64,000 nt of DNA from Aldrovandia affinis (taxonomy: Eukaryota; Chordata; Actinopteri; Notacanthiformes; Halosauridae). Shown here one piece after another: positions 63,340 to 64,000 of this stretch (the first letter of the stretch is position 1; every line of letters begins with the position of its first letter). The stretch spans positions 313,001 through 377,000 of the forward strand of contig JAINUG010000227.1 in NCBI GenBank assembly GCA_029706075.1. The letters run 5' to 3'. Position numbers and translations under genes: made by a program. The notes under the pieces were generated by a model. It was not told the origin of the DNA. It was given only the letters and a program-made list of their open reading frames with translations, and ran no database searches.

Positions 63340-64000
63340 CTGGAAGAGAAGCAACAGTAAGGGTGTGAATATTATAGATTTTTTTCCATGGACCATTATT
63401 TCCCAAGGGAGTCCTGGCCAAGATGGCAGTTCTTATACACAGTGTAACAGATACTATTTCACACAGTAACAAAAAAACAAATTAAACTCAGAAAAGTAGT
63501 CAGTGACCAAATTCCTTTAAATTCATCCTACGGTACTATACAATTAAGTTTCATTTTGATTTTGCAACTGGTTCCACATCCACGGAGCAAAGCAGCCAAA
63601 AGTGGTCTTTCCAAAAAACAGTGTGGGTATGAGGAATGTCAAACAGAACTCGATCCTGAGATCGTAAATTATCATTTTATGTGGAAACAGAAGTCGGGAG
63701 GGAACACATACAAGTGGGAAGTTCTTTTATGATGGCATTAAAGAAGAAAATGTGCCAGTGATATTGCGTACAGACACACAAAGACGACAGCCCAACCTCC
63801 TGATATAAATGATGAGTCGTAACAAACCTGAATGCTGCATGATAGACTGTATCTAGGGTCTTTAAGACAAACATGCGTGCGTATATAATCTCGCTCCACA
63901 GTCAATATTCACTGCACAAGTGTCCCCACCGATATTCTGTACATTTTACACGATTGTCATATTTGGTCTTGGATGTTCTCCCCCACCTCTTTTCTTTGCA
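63340..64000. other. cct3 last intron (partial)
   Basis: No further cct3 exon and no recognised repeat before the window ends. Confidence 0.5.

Overview
This window is vertebrate nuclear DNA, almost certainly from a ray-finned (teleost-type) fish. It carries six spliced protein-coding genes with GT-AG introns, rebuilt here exon by exon: hax1 (partial, -), ubap2l (complete, -), msto1 (complete, -), tmem79 (complete, +), glmp (complete, -) and cct3 (last exon only, -). From memory of the human map, all six orthologues lie on 1q21-q22, with UBAP2L-HAX1 and TMEM79-GLMP-CCT3 adjacent there too. The repeats are fish-like: Tc1-like elements with TA-flanked inverted ends, tRNA-derived SINEs (some with an L2-type tail ending in TGTAA-like repeats), hAT and Harbinger-like MITEs, and very abundant (AC)n and (GA)n. 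The SINE/L2 tail recalls eel-type elements, but I cannot name the species.

Layout. 1-2270: hax1 exons 1-3. 2271-5100: hax1 promoter side and a decayed Tc1-like element. 5100-36130: ubap2l, 28 coding exons, with its terminal exon at 6539-6634 and the first coding exon at 33432-33515. 36130-38385: intergenic. 38385-46652: msto1, 14 coding exons. 46653-47580: head-to-head promoter region shared by msto1 and tmem79. 47580-54140: tmem79, 4 coding exons. 54140-56070: tail-to-tail gap. 56070-62258: glmp, 6 coding exons. 62575-64000: 3' end of cct3.

The genes are unrelated housekeeping or membrane functions and form a syntenic block, not a pathway: mitochondrial survival and morphology (hax1, msto1), stress-granule and ubiquitin-linked RNA biology (ubap2l), membrane traffic and lysosome (tmem79, glmp), and cytosolic chaperonin (cct3).

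I found no new gene system. The most unusual signals are structural. Three tandem-repeat arrays contain copies of a neighbouring splice junction: a 55-bp minisatellite resembling the end of ubap2l exon 23, duplicated donor copies beside exon 22, and a triplicated acceptor before the last msto1 exon. Many 3' splice sites have very long (CT)n pyrimidine tracts. ubap2l has three one-base frame breaks, all in short or long G/C runs, while the other genes have none; these look like consensus errors but deserve checking.
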